Below, piece after piece: positions 63,801-64,000 of a DNA stretch of 64,000 nucleotides; position 1 is the first letter of the stretch; each line of letters begins with the position of its first letter. This stretch comes from Bacteroidia bacterium (GTDB taxonomy: Bacteria > Bacteroidota > Bacteroidia > Chitinophagales > JAUHXS01). The stretch is taken from NCBI GenBank assembly GCA_030426955.1, contig JAUHXS010000003.1, positions 62,001 through 126,000 on the forward strand, written 5' to 3'. Under the pieces are notes generated by a model. That model had not been told where the DNA came from, ran no database searches, and saw only the letters and a program-made list of their open reading frames with translations. Both the position numbers and the translations under genes were made by a program.

Positions 63801-64000
63801 TGATTGAATAATCTTACCGATTCGGGCAGCTATGATTTGTGTCTTTCCAGTTCCAGGCCCGGCAACTACTAAGACAGGACCCTCGGTATTATCTACTGCT
63901 TCTTTCTGCTTTTCATTGAGTCCTGATAACACTGACTCAAAAACCTCATCTTGTTTAGTATTAGAGGTCTCTTTTGCTTGAAAAATATCGAGTTGATTTT
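60864..64000 (-). CDS. UvrD/Rep-type DNA helicase with PD-(D/E)XK nuclease and likely Fe-S motif (5' end cut by window)
   Basis: The ORF track starts it at a GTG (63932), but the frame continues upstream to the window edge (NQLDIFQAKETSNTKQDEVFESV), so the true start is beyond base 64000. Walker A VVAGPGTGKT, motif II DEYQDTSGSQN, motif III GDDDQSIYEFQGA, then AHSSKGLEFQHVFLIG and FYVAMTRAKEHLSIS complete the superfamily 1A set. The C-terminal ~300 residues hold CPVAFYYENILRVPG, a nuclease core DYKTANPDG (FNGNDVNVIDYKT) and CGEEHCKWCEF; these four cysteines fit an AddB-type iron-sulfur staple. The enzyme would unwind DNA and cut it, in recombination or repair. Confidence 0.9.
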   Translation of the reverse strand, partial: NQLDIFQAKETSNTKQDEVFESVLSGLNEKQKEAVDNTEGPVLVVAGPGTGKTQIIAARIGKIIQSTDTSPSSILCLTYTDAGTIAMRKRLTEFIGPLAYQVHIYTFHAFCNDVIQSNLSLFGKWELEPISDLENIQILYQLIDNLDTEHPLKRLKGDIYFETSRLDTLFQMMKREGWTVDRINQSAEQFIKELPLNEEYIYKRGNSKAGYEKGDLKQHKIDEQVAKMEELQVAAELFPVYESMLLKANRYDYADMILWVIKAFKENEDLIKTYQEQYLYFLVDEYQDTSGSQNELLHLLIDYWESPNVFVVGDDDQSIYEFQGARVKNIVDFYKRYEAHIKLITLTNNYRSTQEILDTSKLVIDHNEDRLVSKIEAVEKTLLSSNPKLQASSVKPQIIEYPNTAHEEADIVLQIDALHKKGVNLNEVAVIYYRHKQAADIIQLLEKRNVPYKVKKRINILELITIKQFVQILKYIQAEHELPQKGAPYLFEIMHFNFIGFKPLDVAKIAAHCGNWRNKTTWRSAIQSSDVLKKIGVEEIDKVVQFSNLLTEWTHAILNETLQSLIERIVNESGLLSNILNGKDKHFELDVIKTFFSFVQEESAKNPNIKLSDMLQTIEQMESNYISLNVNKSVYQEEGVEFVTAHSSKGLEFQHVFLIGCTKDMWEKSRSGYRGYSLPDTLTNSVEENKIETSRRLFYVAMTRAKEHLSISYSVENVNGKGLERSQFVEECLENLNLDVTQKHVVENQLFELQAQMLTKTNKSLVLQPEKDFLDNLLKNYALSVTHLNQYLKCPVAFYYENILRVPGAKNQAMGFGSAVHHALQRLFEKMKADPQQVFPSIDDFLKDFYFGLQKNAECFTPNEYKLSKALGDKVLPEYYDEYVNQWNKICVVEYRVGNTEVNGIPIHGFLDKIEFNGNDVNVIDYKTANPDGDSARKGILVPSDKNPNGGDYWRQIIFYKILLDNLPTKNWNMVSGEIDYIEKSKKENAFKKQKVMVREQDILFVKNQIQEVYAKIKNHEFQNGCGEEHCKWCEFSKAKSNSI

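Noticed and set aside
63930-63932. GTG start of the helicase in the ORF track
   Set aside because: The frame stays open to the window edge, so the GTG is an internal valine codon.

Overview
The window comes from an AT-rich member of the Bacteroidota. The evidence is the gliding genes gldE and gldD, six proteins ending in the gliding-motility-associated (CHU_C, T9SS type B) C-terminal domain, several T9SS type A sorting tails (YPNP...), DUF4834, a SusC-like CarboxypepD_reg domain, an Omp28-type lipoprotein, and sigma-ABfr-like promoters (TTTG/TTG about 18-22 bases upstream of TAnnTTTG). I cannot place it more finely than a gliding or T9SS-bearing marine-type lineage of Flavobacteriia, Cytophagia or Saprospiria.

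Layout. 1-2207 is a minus-strand cassette (CarboxypepD_reg secreted protein, PadR regulator, PspC membrane protein cut by the window edge). 2414-6116 is a compact minus-strand housekeeping operon (alpha/beta hydrolase, CBS-ACT protein, Omp85-like protein, NAD kinase) closed by a strong hairpin. 6307-8332 holds two tandem secreted leucine-rich-repeat proteins. 8387-20589 is dominated by four large exported T9SS proteins, interrupted by two paralogous 510-residue helical-repeat proteins that flank a DUF4834-LapA membrane pair. 20831-34274 contains a hybrid histidine kinase/response regulator with an AraC output domain, divergent from a 3338-residue exported protein and a smaller exported protein that shares one of its domains; an 11-bp direct repeat with 21-bp period lies between kinase and giant gene. 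34485-39158 is an accessory zone: a 5'-truncated T9SS gene, another CHU_C protein, a DUF6364/PIN toxin-antitoxin pair, a frameshifted small gene, an IS3-type remnant and a HigBA-type pair. 39251-39563 holds an intact tRNA-Ile(GAT) beside a scrambled partial copy broken up by perfect palindromes. 39806-43879 is gldE-gldD-recG with overlapping genes. 43876-48390 is a convergent TolC-HlyD-ABC export operon whose ATPase domain has lost the catalytic motifs. 48466-50469 encodes a TPR/WD40-like/SPOR protein. tRNA-Ser(GGA) at 50640 is followed by a palindromic element and a second copy of its own 3' end. 51068-60686 mixes lipoproteins, exported CHU_C proteins, a YdcF protein, a two-domain glycosyltransferase and an AAA_14/DUF4143 ATPase. 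60864 to the right edge is a UvrD-type helicase with a C-terminal nuclease and a likely iron-sulfur motif; its reading frame runs off the window, so the listed GTG start in the ORF track is not its true start.

Functionally the window is mainly about the cell surface: building and exporting large adhesin-like or repeat proteins through the type 9 system, with gld genes, an Omp85-like protein, a type I-like exporter and surface lipoproteins. The less ordinary material is the kinase/giant exoprotein locus with its shared-domain partner, the tRNA-associated palindromic elements, the degenerate ABC ATPase, and the toxin-antitoxin zone with remnants. All function calls are by reading motifs; no database search was run.
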